This document shows, piece by piece, positions 26,167-39,200 of a stretch of 64,000 bases of DNA. The stretch lies in assembly GCA_020055645.1 (NCBI GenBank), contig JAECZT010000011.1:248001-312000 (forward strand). Direction: 5' to 3'. The notes beneath the pieces were generated by a model. That model saw only the letters and a list, made by a program, of their open reading frames with translations, did not search any database and was not told the origin of the DNA. Both the position numbers and the translations under genes were made by a program. The stretch comes from Tomocerus qinae. Taxonomy: Eukaryota; Arthropoda; Collembola; Entomobryomorpha; Tomoceridae. Each line of letters begins with the position of its first letter. Within the stretch, counting starts at the first letter, position 1.

Positions 26167-29100
26167 GTAGGTCTTGACAAAATTTGAAAGAATTCTGAGC
26201 ACTTTTACGAAAATCGATTTGGGCTTACTGCTTCCATCTTATGAAGTCCATGAAATTGCTGACTGGCCGGATTATCAATCGCGTGGGGCTTAAGTGACTG
26301 GAATAAATGATTGATACGCGGCATGTTCAAACTACTTTAGTGTTTCATAGTCATAGATCATTAATAAAGGTCTACAAGTTAATAAAACAGGGGAAAATGT
26401 ACAAAAATTCAAGAAAAATTGGCAATTTTATATTCATAAATTTCAATATTATTAAATTCGATAATAAATACATCGATGGCACCAGCATGTGTAGGTCTTG
26501 ACAAAATTTGAAAGAATTCTGAGCACTTTTACGAAAACCGATTTAGGCTTACTGCTTCCATCTTATGAAGTCCATGAAATTGCTGACTGGCCGGATTATC
26601 AATCGCGTGGTGCTTAAGTGACTGGAATAAATGATTGATACGCGGCATGTTCAAACTACTTTAGTGTTTCATAGTCATAGATCATTATTAAAGGTCTACA
26701 AGTTAATAATACAGGGGAAAATGTACAAAAATTCAAGAAAAATTGGCAATTTTGGATTCATGAATAGTAATATTATTAAATTCGATAACAAATACATCGA
26801 TGGCATGAGCATGTGTAGGTCTTGACAAAATTTGAAAGAATTCTGAGCACTTTTACGAAAATCGATTTGGGCTTACTGCTTCCATCTTATGAAGTCCATG
26901 AAATTGCTGACTGGCCGGATTATCAATCGCGTGGGGCTTAAGTGACTGGAATAAATGATTGATACGCGGCATGTTCAAACTACTTTAGTGTTTCATAGTC
27001 ATAGATCATTAATAAAGGTCTACAAGTTAATAAAACAGGGGAAAATGTACAAAAATTCAAGAAAATATGGCAATTTTGGATTCATAAATTTCAATATTAT
27101 TAAATTCGATAATAAATACGTCGATGGCACCAGCATGTGTAGGTCTTGACAAAATTTGAAAGAATTCTGAGCACTTTTACGAAAATCGATTTGGCCTTAC
27201 TGATTCCATCTTATGAAGTCCATGAAATTGCTGACTGGCCGGATTTTCAATCGCATGGGGCTTAAGTGACTGGAATAAATGATTGATACGCGGCATGTTC
27301 AAACCACTTTAGTGTTTCATAGTCATAGATCATTGACAAAGGTCTACAAGTTAATAAAACAGGGGAAAATGTACAAAAATTTAAGAAAAATGGGCAATTT
27401 TGGATTCATAAATTTCAATATTATTAAATTCGATAATAAAAACATCGATGGCACCAGCATGTGTAGGTCTTGACAAAATTTGAAAGAATTCTGAGCACTT
27501 TTACGAAAATCGATTTGGGCTTACTGCTTCCATCTTATGAAGTCCATGAAATTGCTGACTGGCCGGATTATCAATCGTGTGGGGCTTAAATGACTGGAAT
27601 AAATGATTGATACGCGGCATGTTTAAACTACTTTAGTGTTTCATAGTCATAGATCATTAATAAAGGTCTACAAGTTAATAAAACAGGGGAAAATGCACAA
27701 AAATTCAAGAAAAATTGGCAATTTTGGATTCATAAATTTCAATATTATTAAATTCGATAATAAATACATCGATGGCACCAGCATGTGTAGGTCTTGACAA
27801 AATTTGAAAGAATTCTGAGCACTTTTACGAAAATCGATTTGGGCTTACTGCTTCCATCTTATGAAGTCCATGAAATTGCTGACTGGCCGGATTATCAATC
27901 GCGTGGGGCTTAAGTGATTGGAATAAATGATTGATACGCGGCATGTTCAAACTACTTTAGTGTTTCATAGTCATAGAACATTAATAAAGGTCTACAAGTT
28001 AATAAAACAGGGGAAAATGTACAAAAATTCAAGAAAAATTGGCAATTTTGGATTCATGAATAGTAATATTATTAAATTCGATAAAAAATACATCGATGGC
28101 ACCAGCATGTGTAGGTCTTGACAAAATTTGAAAGAATTCTGAGCACTTTTACGAAAATCGATTTGGGCTTACTGCTTCCATCTTATGAAGTCCATGAAAT
28201 TGCTGACTGGCCGGATTATCAATCGCGTGGGGCTTAAGTGACTGGAATAAATGATTGATACGCGGCATGTTCAAACTACTTTAGTGTTTCATAGTCATAG
28301 ATCATTAATAAAGGTCTACAAGTTAATAAAACAGGGGAAAATGTACAAAAATTCAAGAAAAATTGGCAATTTTGGATTCATGAATAGTAATATTATTAAA
28401 TTCGATAAAAAATACATCGATGGCATGAGCATGTGTAGGTCTTGACAAAATTTGAAAGAATTCTGAGCACTTTTACGAAAATCGATTTGGGCTTACTGCT
28501 TCCATCTTATGAAGTCCATGAAATTGCTGACTGGCCGGATTATCAATCGCGTGGGGCTTAAGTGATTGGAATAAATGATTGATACGCGGCATGTTCAAAC
28601 TACTTTAGTGTTTCATAGTCATAGAACATTAATAAAGGTCTACAAGTTAATAAAACAGGGGAAAATGTACAAAAATTCAAGAAAATATGGCAATTTTGGA
28701 TTCATAAATTTCAATATTATTAAATTCGATAATAAATACGTCGATGGCACCAGCATGTGTAGGTCTTGACAAAATTTGAAAGAATTCTGAGCACTTTTAC
28801 GAAAATCGATTTGGCCTTACTGATTCCATCTTATGAAGTCCATGAAATTGCTGACTGGCCGGATTTTCAATCGCATGGGGCTTAAGTGACTGGAATAAAT
28901 GATTGATACGCGGCATGTTCAAACCACTTTAGTGTTTCATAGTCATAGATCATTGACAAAGGTCTACAAGTTAATAAAACAGGGGAAAATGTACAAAAAT
29001 TTAAGAAAAATGGGCAATTTTGGATTCATAAATTTCAATATTATTAAATTCGATAATAAAAACATCGATGGCACCAGCATGTGTAGGTCTTGACAAAATT

Positions 29101-31466
29101 TGAAAGAATTCTGAGCACTTTTACGAAAATCGATTTGGGCTTACTGCTTCCATCTTATGAAGTCCATGAAATTGCTGACTGGCCGGATTATCAATCGTGT
29201 GGGGCTTAAATGACTGGAATAAATGATTGATACGCGGCATGTTTAAACTACTTTAGTGTTTCATAGTCATAGATCATTAATAAAGGTCTACAAGTTAATA
29301 AAACAGGGGAAAATGCACAAAAATTCAAGAAAAATTGGCAATTTTGGATTCATAAATTTCAATATTATTAAATTCGATAATAAATACATCGATGGCACCA
29401 GCATGTGTAGGTCTTGACAAAATTTGAAAGAATTCTGAGCACTTTTACGAAAATCGATTTGGGCTTACTGCTTCCATCTTATGAAGTCCATGAAATTGCT
29501 GACTGGCCGGATTATCAATCGCGTGGGGCTTAAGTGATTGGAATAAATGATTGATACGCGGCATGTTCAAACTACTTTAGTGTTTCATAGTCATAGAACA
29601 TTAATAAAGGTCTACAAGTTAATAAAACAGGGGAAAATGTACAAAAATTCAAGAAAAATTGGCAATTTTGGATTCATGAATAGTAATATTATTAAATTCG
29701 ATAAAAAATACATCGATGGCATGAGCATGTGTAGGTCTTGACAAAATTTGAAAGAATTCTGAGCACTTTTACGAAAATCGATTTGGGCTTACTGCTTCCA
29801 TCTTATGAAGTCCATGAAATTGCTGACTGGCCGGATTATCAATCGCGTGGGGCTTAAGTGACTGGAATAAATGATTGATACGCGGCATGTTCAAACTACT
29901 TTAGTGTTTCATAGTCATAGATCATTAATAAAGGTCTACAAGTTAATAAAACAGGGGAAAATTTACAAAAATTCAAGAAAAATTGGCAATTTTGGATTCA
30001 TAAATTTCAATATTATTAAATTCGATAATAAATACATCGATGGCACCAGCATGTGTAGGTCTTGACAAAATTTGAAAGAATTCTGAGCACTTTTACGAAA
30101 ATCGATTTGGGCTTACTGCTTCCATCTTATGAAGTCCATGAAATTGCTGACTGGCCGGATTATCAATCGCGTGGGGCTTAAGTGATTGGAATAAATGATT
30201 GATACGCGGCATGTTCAAACTACTTTAGTGTTTCATAGTCATAGAACATTAATAAAGGTCTACAAGTTAATAAAACAGGGGAAAATGTACAAAAATTCAA
30301 GAAAAATTGGCAATTTTGGATTCATGAATAGTAATATTATTAAATTCGATAATAAATACATCGATGGCATGAGCATGTGTAGGTCTTGACAAAATTTGAA
30401 AGAATTCTGAGCACTTTTACGAAAATCGATTTGGGCTTACTGCTTCCATCTTATGAAGTCCATGAAATTGCTGACTGGCCGGTTTATCAATCGCGTGGGG
30501 CTTAAGTGACTGGAATAAATGATTGATACGCGGCATGTTCAAACTACTTTAGTGTTTCATAGTCATAGAACATTAATAAAGGTCTACAAGTTAATAAAAC
30601 AGGGGAAAATGTACAAAAATTCAAGAAAAATTGGCAATTTTGGATTCATGAATAGTAATATTATTAAATTCGATAAAAAATACATCGATGGCATGAGCAT
30701 GTGTAGGTCTTGACAAAATTTGAAAGAATTCTGAGCACTTTTACGAAAATCGATTTGGGCTTACTGCTTCCATCTTATGAAGTCCATGAAATTGCTGACT
30801 GGCCGGATTATCAATCGCGTGGGGCTTAAGTGACTGGAATAAATGATTGATACGCGGCATGTTCAAACTACTTTAGTGTTTCATAGTCATAGATCATTAA
30901 TAAAGGTCTACAAGTTAATAAAACAGGGGAAAATGTACAAAAATTCAAGAAAAATTGGCAATTTTATATTCATAAATTTCAATATTATTAAATTCGATAA
31001 TAAATACATCGATGGCACCAGCATGTGTAGGTCTTGACAAAATTTGAAAGAATTCTGAGCACTTTTACGAAAATCGATTTGGGCTTACTGCTTCCATCTT
31101 ATGAAGTCCATGAAATTGCTGACTGGCCGGATTATCAATCGCGTGGTGCTTAAGTGACTGGAATAAATGATTGATACGCGGCATGTTCAAACTACTTTAG
31201 TGTTTCATAGTCATAGAACATTAATAAAGGTCTACAAGTTAATAAAACAGGGGAAAATGTACAAAAATTCAAGAAAAATTGGCAATTTTGGATTCATGAA
31301 TAGTAATATTATTAAATTCGATAATAAATACATCGATGGCATGAGCATGTGTAGGTCTTGACAAAATTTGAAAGAATTCTGAGCACTTTTACGAAAATCG
31401 ATTTGGGCTTACTGCTTCCATCTTATGAAGTCCATGAAATTGCTGACTGGTCGTATTATCAATCGC
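26167..31466 (+). repeat. 324-bp satellite array, distal segment (about 16 monomers)
   Basis: The same 324-bp monomer resumes in register after the BEL/Pao insertion and runs to the assembly gap. Monomers here are more varied than on the left: GAAAATATGG at 26955 and 28575, CATTGACAAAG at 27279 and 28899, GTTTAAAC and ATGCACAA at 27603 and 29223, and TTTTATATTC at 26307 and 30843. The variants are repeated at multiples of 324 bp, showing internal segment duplications. In the monomers at 27603 and 29223 the 64-codon frame is interrupted by TAA. The array is cut by N at 31467, so its true right end is unknown. Confidence 0.96.
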
Positions 31467-31566
31467 NNNNNNNNNNNNNNNNNNNNNNNNNNNNNNNNNN
31501 NNNNNNNNNNNNNNNNNNNNNNNNNNNNNNNNNNNNNNNNNNNNNNNNNNNNNNNNNNNNNNNNNN
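31467..31566. other. Assembly gap (100 N)
   Basis: Exactly 100 N, a conventional placeholder for a gap of unknown size, at the transition from the 324-bp satellite to TTAGG repeats and the next repeat family. The true order and distance of the two sides rest on scaffolding alone. Confidence 0.99.
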
Positions 31567-31635
31567 GTCTACCACAAAAGTATAATTAATGCGTAATGGC
31601 ATTTCTTATTGTATTTTTTAAAATATAATTTTTCA
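31567..31635. other. Short unique stretch between gap and TTAGG array
   Basis: About 70 bp of AT-rich DNA without recognisable repeat or ORF. Confidence 0.6.
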
Positions 31636-31738
31636 GGTTAGGTTAGGTTAGGTTAGGTTAGGTTAGGTTAGGTTAGGTTAGGTTAGGTTAGGTTAGGTTA
31701 GGTTAGGTTAGGTTAGGTTAGGTTAGGTTAGGTTAGGG
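31636..31738 (+). repeat. Telomere-type (TTAGG)n array, about 20 copies
   Basis: An uninterrupted run of GGTTA pentamers, about 103 bp, ending in TTAGGGGTTAAG. TTAGG is the ancestral insect telomere repeat. The array is short, perfect, 70 bp from the gap and followed by non-telomeric DNA, so it is either an interstitial telomere repeat or the edge of a mis-scaffolded chromosome end. Confidence 0.93.
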
Positions 31739-33285
31739 GTTAAGAGAAATGTCCATAAGGCCCATGTATAAGGAAAAGAGTTATGGGTTTGGTTAAACCT
31801 AAACAAATATGAACGAACATGTAATTCACTAAATGTACCAATCCCCCACCATTAATTTTAGTTAAAAATTTGGCTAAATCTAAAAGTAAGGTAGAGGCAT
31901 TGGTACATTTAAAACCTAGCTAAACATTCGTCTAAGTCTAAAATTGGGGTGGGGGCATTGGTGCATTTAGCCGTTTTCAAACTGGTAGCTAAAATATGAG
32001 CTAAATAAATTGCGCAATGTCTCCACAACGCATTTAGCTAAAAGGTAGCTAAAAATCTGGCTAAATCTAGAATCATGGTGGAGGCATTAGTGCATTTAGC
32101 CGTTTTCAAACGGCTAGCTAAAAGCAAGCTAAAACATGAGCTAAATAAATTGCGCAATGTCTCCACAAAGCATTTTAGCCGTCTCTAAAAGGCTAGCTAA
32201 AAGGTAGCTAAAAATCGGGCTAAATCTAGAATCATGGTGGAGGCATTGGTGCATTTAGCCGTTTTCAAACGGCTAGCTAAAAGCAAGCTAAAATATGGGC
32301 TAAATAAATTGCGCAATGCCTCCGCAATTATTTATAGCCATTTCCAAAAGACTAGCTAAAAGCCAGCTAAAAATTTGGCTAAATAAATTGCGCAATGTCT
32401 CCACAACTATTTTTAGCCGTTTTCAAAAGGCTAACTAAAAGCTAGCTAAAAATTGGGCTAAATCTTAAATTATGGTGTAGGCATTGGTAAATTTAGCCAT
32501 TTTCAAAACGCTAGCTAAAAGCTAGCTAAAAATGCGGCTAAATAAATTGCGCAATGTCTCCACAACTATTTTTAGCCGTTTTCAAAAGGCTAACTAAAAG
32601 CTAGCTAAAAATTGGGCTAAATCTTAAATTATGGTGGAGGCATTAGTAAATTTAGCCATTTCCCAAAGGCTAGCTAAATGCTAGCTAAAAATGCGGCTAA
32701 ATAAATTGCGCGATGTCTCCACAATTATTTTTAGCCATTTGCAAAAGGCTAGCTAAAAGCTAGCTAAAAATGCAGCTAAATAAATTGCGCAATGTCTCCA
32801 CAACTAGTTTTAGCCATTTCCAAAAGGCTAGCTAAAAGCTAGCTAAAAATTGGGCTAAATCTTAAATTATGTTAAGGGCATTGGTAAATTTAGCCATTTT
32901 CAAAAGGCTAGCTAAAAGCTAGCTAAAAATGCGGCTAAATAAATTGCGCAATGTCCCCACAACTATTTTTAGCCATTTTCAAAAGGCTAGCTAAAAGCTA
33001 GCTAAAAATGCGGCTAAATAAATTGCGCAATGTCTCCACAACTATTTTTAGCCATTTTCAAATGGCTAACTAAAAGCTAGCTAAAAATGCGGCTAAATAT
33101 TGGGCTAAATCTTAAATTATGGTGGAGGCATTGGTAAATTTAGCCATTTTCAAAAGGCAAAAATGCGGCTAAATAAATTGCGCAATAACTCCACAACTAT
33201 TTTTAGCCATTTTCAAAAGGCTAACTAAAAGCTAGCTAAAAGTGGGCTAAAGATTCGGCTAAAAAGTTTGTTGGAAGTATAACAT
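31739..33285 (+). repeat. Degenerate GCTAGCTAAAA repeat family, left block
   Basis: After about 120 bp of lead-in, imperfect units of about 75-80 bp follow each other. A typical unit contains TTTAGCCATTTTCAAAAGG, GCTAGCTAAAAGCTAGC, GCGGCTAAATAAATTGCG and CAATGTCTCCACAACTA. A second flavour has TGGGCTAAATCTTAAATTA followed by TGGTGGAGGCATTGGT. Units differ from each other by substitutions and small indels, indicating an old array. No ORF of note. Confidence 0.88.
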
Positions 33286-36200
33286 TTAGCTGATTTTAAA
33301 AGCTAGCTAAAAGTGGGCTAGAGATTGGGCTAAAATGTTTGTTGGAGGTATAGATACATTTAGCTGATTTTAAAAGCTAGCTAAAAGTGGGCTAGAGATT
33401 GGGCTAAAATGTTTGTTGGAGGTATAGATACATTTAGCTGATTTTAAAAGCTAGCTAAAAGTGGGCTAGAGATTGGGCTAAAATGTTTGTTGGAGGTATA
33501 GATACATTTAGCTGATTTTAAAAGCTAGCTAAAAGTGGGCTAGAGATTGGGCTAAAATGTTTGTTGGAGGTATAGATACATTTAGCTGATTTTAAAAGCT
33601 AGCTAAAAGTGGGCTAGAGATTCGGCTAAAATGTTTGTTGGAGGTATAGATACATTTAGCTGATTTTAAAAGCTAGCTAAAACAGGGCTAGAGATTCGGC
33701 TAAAATGTTTGTTGGAGGTATAGATACATTTAGCTGATTTTAAAAGCTAGCTAAAAGTGGGCTAGAGATTCGGCTAAAATGTTTGTTGGAGGTATAGATA
33801 CATTTAGCTGATTTTAAAAGCTAGCTAAAAGTGGGCTAGAGATTCGGCTAAAATGTTTGTTGGAGGTATAGATACATTTAGCTGATTTTAAAAGCTAGCT
33901 AAAAGTGGGCTAGAGATTCGGCTAAAATGTTTGTTGGAGGTATAGATACATTTAGCTGATTTTAAAAGCTAGCTAAAAGTGGGCTAGAGATTCGGCTAAA
34001 ATGTTTGTTGGAGGTATAGATACATTTAGCTGATTTTAAAAGCTAGCTAAAAGTGGGCTAGAGATTCGGCTAAAATGTTTGTTGGAGGTATAGATACATT
34101 TAGCTGATTTTAAAAGCTAGCTAAAAGTGGGCTAGAGATTCGGCTAAAATGTTTGTTGGAGGTATAGATACATTTAGCTGATTTTAAAAGCTAGCTAAAA
34201 GTGGGCTAGAGATTCGGCTAAAATGTTTGTTGGAGGTATAGATACATTTAGCTGATTTTAAAAGCTAGCTAAAAGTGGGCTAGAGATTCGGCTAAAATGT
34301 TTGTTGGAGGTATAGATACATTTAGCTGATTTTAAAAGCTAGCTAAAACAGGGCTAGAGATTCGGCTAAAATGTTTGTTGGAGGTATAGATACATTTAGC
34401 TGATTTTAAAAGCTAGCTAAAACAGGGCTAGAGATTCGGCTAAAATGTTTGTTGGAGGTATAGATACATTTAGCTGATTTTAAAAGCTAGCTAAAACAGT
34501 GGGCTAGAGATTCGGCTAAAATGTTTGTTGGAGGTATAGATACATTTAGCTGATTTTAAAAGCTAGCTAAAACAGGGCTAGAGATTCGGCTAAAATGTTT
34601 GTTGGAGGTATAGATACATTTAGCTGATTTTAAAAGCTAGCTAAAACAGGGCTAGAGATTCGGCTAAAATGTTTGTTGGAGGTATAGATACATTTAGCTG
34701 ATTTTAAAAGCTAGCTAAAACAGGGCTAGAGATTCGGCTAAAATGTTTGTTGGAGGTATAGATACATTTAGCTGATTTTAAAAGCTAGCTAAAAGTGGGC
34801 TAGAGATTCGGCTAAAATGTTTGTTGGAGGTATAGATACATTTAGCTGATTTTAAAAGCTAGCTAAAAGTGGGCTAGAGATTCGGCTAAAATGTTTGTTG
34901 GAGGTATAGATACATTTAGCTGATTTTAAAAAGCTAGCTAAAAGTGGGCTAGAGATTCGGCTAAAATGTTTGTTGGAGGTATAGATACATTTAGCTGATT
35001 TTAAAAAGCTAGCTAAAAGTGGGCTAGAGATTCGGCTAAAATGTTTGTTGGAGGTATAGATACATTTAGCTGATTTTAAAAAGCTAGCTAAAAGTGGGCT
35101 AGAGATTCGGCTAAAATGTTTGTTGGAGGTATAGATACATTTAGCTGATTTTAAAAGCTAGCTAAAACAGGGCTAGAGATTCGGCTAAAATGTTTGTTGG
35201 AGGTATAGATACATTTAGCTGATTTTAAAAGCTAGCTAAAAGTGGGCTAGAGATTCGGCTAAAATGTTTGTTGGAGGTATAGATACATTTAGCTGATTTT
35301 AAAAGCTAGCTAAAAGTGGGCTAGAGATTCGGCTAAAATGTTTGTTGGAGGTATAGATACATTTAGCTGATTTTAAAAGCTAGCTAAAAAGTGGGCTAGA
35401 GATTCGGCTAAAATGTTTGTTGGAGGTATAGATACATTTAGCTGATTTTAAAAGCTAGCTAAAAGTGGGCTAGAGATTCGGCTAAAATGTTTGTTGGAGG
35501 TATAGATACATTTAGCTGATTTTAAAAGCTAGCTAAAAGTGGGCTAGAGATTCGGCTAAAATGTTTGTTGGAGGTATAGATACATTTAGCTGATTTTAAA
35601 AGCTAGCTAAAAGTGGGCTAGAGATTCGGCTAAAATGTTTGTTGGAGGTATAGATACATTTAGCTGATTTTAAAAGCTAGCTAAAAGTGGGCTAGAGATT
35701 CGGCTAAAATGTTTGTTGGAGGTATAGATACATTTAGCTGATTTTAAAAGCTAGCTAAAAGTGGGCTAGAGATTCGGCTAAAATGTTTGTTGGAGGTATA
35801 GATACATTTAGCTGATTTTAAAAAGCTAGCTAAAAGTGGGCTAGAGATTCGGCTAAAATGTTTGTTGGAGGTATAGATACATTTAGCTGATTTTAAAAGC
35901 TAGCTAAAAGTGGGCTAGAGATTCGGCTAAAATGTTTGTTGGAGGTATAGATACATTTAGCTGATTTTAAAAGCTAGCTAAAAGTGGGCTAGAGATTCGG
36001 CTAAAATGTTTGTTGGAGGTATAGATACATTTAGCTGATTTTAAAAGCTAGCTAAAACAGGGCTAGAGATTCGGCTAAAATGTTTGTTGGAGGTATAGAT
36101 ACATTTAGCTGATTTTAAAAGCTAGCTAAAAGTGGGCTAGAGATTCGGCTAAAATGTTTGTTGGAGGTATAGATACATTTAGCTGATTTTAAAAGCTAGC

Positions 36201-39200
36201 TAAAAGTGGGCTAGAGATTCGGCTAAAATGTTTGTTGGAGGTATAGATACATTTAGCTGATTTTAAAAGCTAGCTAAAACAGGGCTAGAGATTCGGCTAA
36301 AATGTTTGTTGGAGGTATAGATACATTTAGCTGATTTTAAAAGCTAGCTAAAACAGGGCTAGAGATTCGGCTAAAATGTTTGTTGGAGGTATAGATACAT
36401 TTAGCTGATTTTAAAAGCTAGCTAAAACAGGGCTAGAGATTCGGCTAAAATGTTTGTTGGAGGTATAGATACATTTAGCTGATTTTAAAAGCTAGCTAAA
36501 AGTGGGCTAGAGATTCGGCTAAAATGTTTGTTGGAGGTATAGATACATTTAGCTGATTTTAAAAGCTAGCTAAAAGTGGGCTAGAGATTCGGCTAAAATG
36601 TTTGTTGGAGGTATAGATACATTTAGCTGATTTTAAAAGCTAGCTAAAAGTGGGCTAGAGATTCGGCTAAAATGTTTGTTGGAGGTATAGATACATTTAG
36701 CTGATTTTAAAAGCTAGCTAAAAGTGGGCTAGAGATTCGGCTAAAATGTTTGTTGGAGGTATAGATACATTTAGCTGATTTTAAAAAGCTAGCTAAAAGT
36801 GGGCTAGAGATTCGGCTAAAATGTTTGTTGGAGGTATAGATACATTTAGCTGATTTTAAAAGCTAGCTAAAACAGGGCTAGAGATTCGGCTAAAATGTTT
36901 GTTGGAGGTATAGATACATTTAGCTGATTTTAAAAGCTAGCTAAAACAGGGCTAGAGATTCGGCTAAAATGTTTGTTGGAGGTATAGATACATTTAGCTG
37001 ATTTTAAAAGCTAGCTAAAACAGGGCTAGAGATTCGGCTAAAATGTTTGTTGGAGGTATAGATACATTTAGCTGATTTTAAAAGCTAGCTAAAAGTGGGC
37101 TAGAGATTCGGCTAAAATGTTTGTTGGAGGTATAGATACATTTAGCTGATTTTAAAAGCTAGCTAAAAGTGGGCTAGAGATTCGGCTAAAATGTTTGTTG
37201 GAGGTATAGATACATTTAGCTGATTTTAAAAGCTAGCTAAAAGTGGGCTAGAGATTCGGCTAAAATGTTTGTTGGAGGTATAGATACATTTAGCTGATTT
37301 TAAAAGCTAGCTAAAAGTGGGCTAGAGATTCGGCTAAAATGTTTGTTGGAGGTATAGATACATTTAGCTGATTTTAAAAGCTAGCTAAAAGTGGGCTAGA
37401 GATTCGGCTAAAATGTTTGTTGGAGGTATAGATACATTTAGCTGATTTTAAAAGCTAGCTAAAAGTGGGCTAGAGATTCGGCTAAAATGTTTGTTGGAGG
37501 TATAGATACATTTAGCTGATTTTAAAAGCTAGCTAAAAGTGGGCTAGAGATTCGGCTAAAATGTTTGTTGGAGGTATAGATACATTTAGCTGATTTTAAA
37601 AGCTAGCTAAAAGTGGGCTAGAGATTCGGCTAAAATGTTTGTTGGAGGTATAGATACATTTAGCTGATTTTAAAAGCTAGCTAAAACAGGGCTAGAGATT
37701 CGGCTAAAATGTTTGTTGGAGGTATAGATACATTTAGCTGATTTTAAAAGCTAGCTAAAAGTGGGCTAGAGATTCGGCTAAAATGTTTGTTGGAGGTATA
37801 GATACATTTAGCTGATTTTAAAAAGCTAGCTAAAAGTGGGCTAGAGATTCGGCTAAAATGTTTGTTGGAGGTATAGATACATTTAGCTGATTTTAAAAGC
37901 TAGCTAAAAGTGGGCTAGAGATTCGGCTAAAATGTTTGTTGGAGGTATAGATACATTTAGCTGATTTTAAAAGCTAGCTAAAAGTGGGCTAGAGATTCGG
38001 CTAAAATGTTTGTTGGAGGTATAGATACATTTAGCTGATTTTAAAAGCTAGCTAAAACAGGGCTAGAGATTCGGCTAAAATGTTTGTTGGAGGTATAGAT
38101 ACATTTAGCTGATTTTAAAAGCTAGCTAAAAGTGGGCTAGAGATTCGGCTAAAATGTTTGTTGGAGGTATAGATACATTTAGCTGATTTTAAAAGCTAGC
38201 TAAAAGTGGGCTAGAGATTCGGCTAAAATGTTTGTTGGAGGTATAGATACATTTAGCTGATTTTAAAAGCTAGCTAAAAGTGGGCTAGAGATTCGGCTAA
38301 AATGTTTGTTGGAGGTATAGATACATTTAGCTGATTTTAAAAGCTAGCTAAAAGTGGGCTAGAGATTCGGCTAAAATGTTTGTTGGAGGTATAGATACAT
38401 TTAGCTGATTTTAAAAGCTAGCTAAAAGTGGGCTAGAGATTCGGCTAAAATGTTTGTTGGAGGTATAGATACATTTAGCTGATTTTAAAAGCTAGCTAAA
38501 AGTGGGCTAGAGATTCGGCTAAAATGTTTGTTGGAGGTATAGATACATTTAGCTGATTTTAAAAGCTAGCTAAAAGTGGGCTAGAGATTCGGCTAAAATG
38601 TTTGTTGGAGGTATAGATACATTTAGCTGATTTTAAAAGCTAGCTAAAACAGGGCTAGAGATTCGGCTAAAATGTTTGTTGGAGGTATAGATACATTTAG
38701 CTGATTTTAAAAGCTAGCTAAAAGTGGGCTAGAGATTCGGCTAAAATGTTTGTTGGAGGTATAGATACATTTAGCTGATTTTAAAAGCTAGCTAAAAGTG
38801 GGCTAGAGATTCGGCTAAAATGTTTGTTGGAGGTATAGATACATTTAGCTGATTTTAAAAGCTAGCTAAAAGTGGGCTAGAGATTCGGCTAAAATGTTTG
38901 TTGGAGGTATAGATACATTTAGCTGATTTTAAAAGCTAGCTAAAAGTGGGCTAGAGATTCGGCTAAAATGTTTGTTGGAGGTATAGATACATTTAGCTGA
39001 TTTTAAAAGCTAGCTAAAAGTGGGCTAGAGATTCGGCTAAAATGTTTGTTGGAGGTATAGATACATTTAGCTGATTTTAAAAGCTAGCTAAAAGTGGGCT
39101 AGAGATTCGGCTAAAATGTTTGTTGGAGGTATAGATACATTTAGCTGATTTTAAAAGCTAGCTAAAAGTGGGCTAGAGATTCGGCTAAAATGTTTGTTGG

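Noticed and set aside
31358-31585. 75-codon ORF crossing the N gap
   Set aside because: It is translated through unknown bases at the satellite edge.
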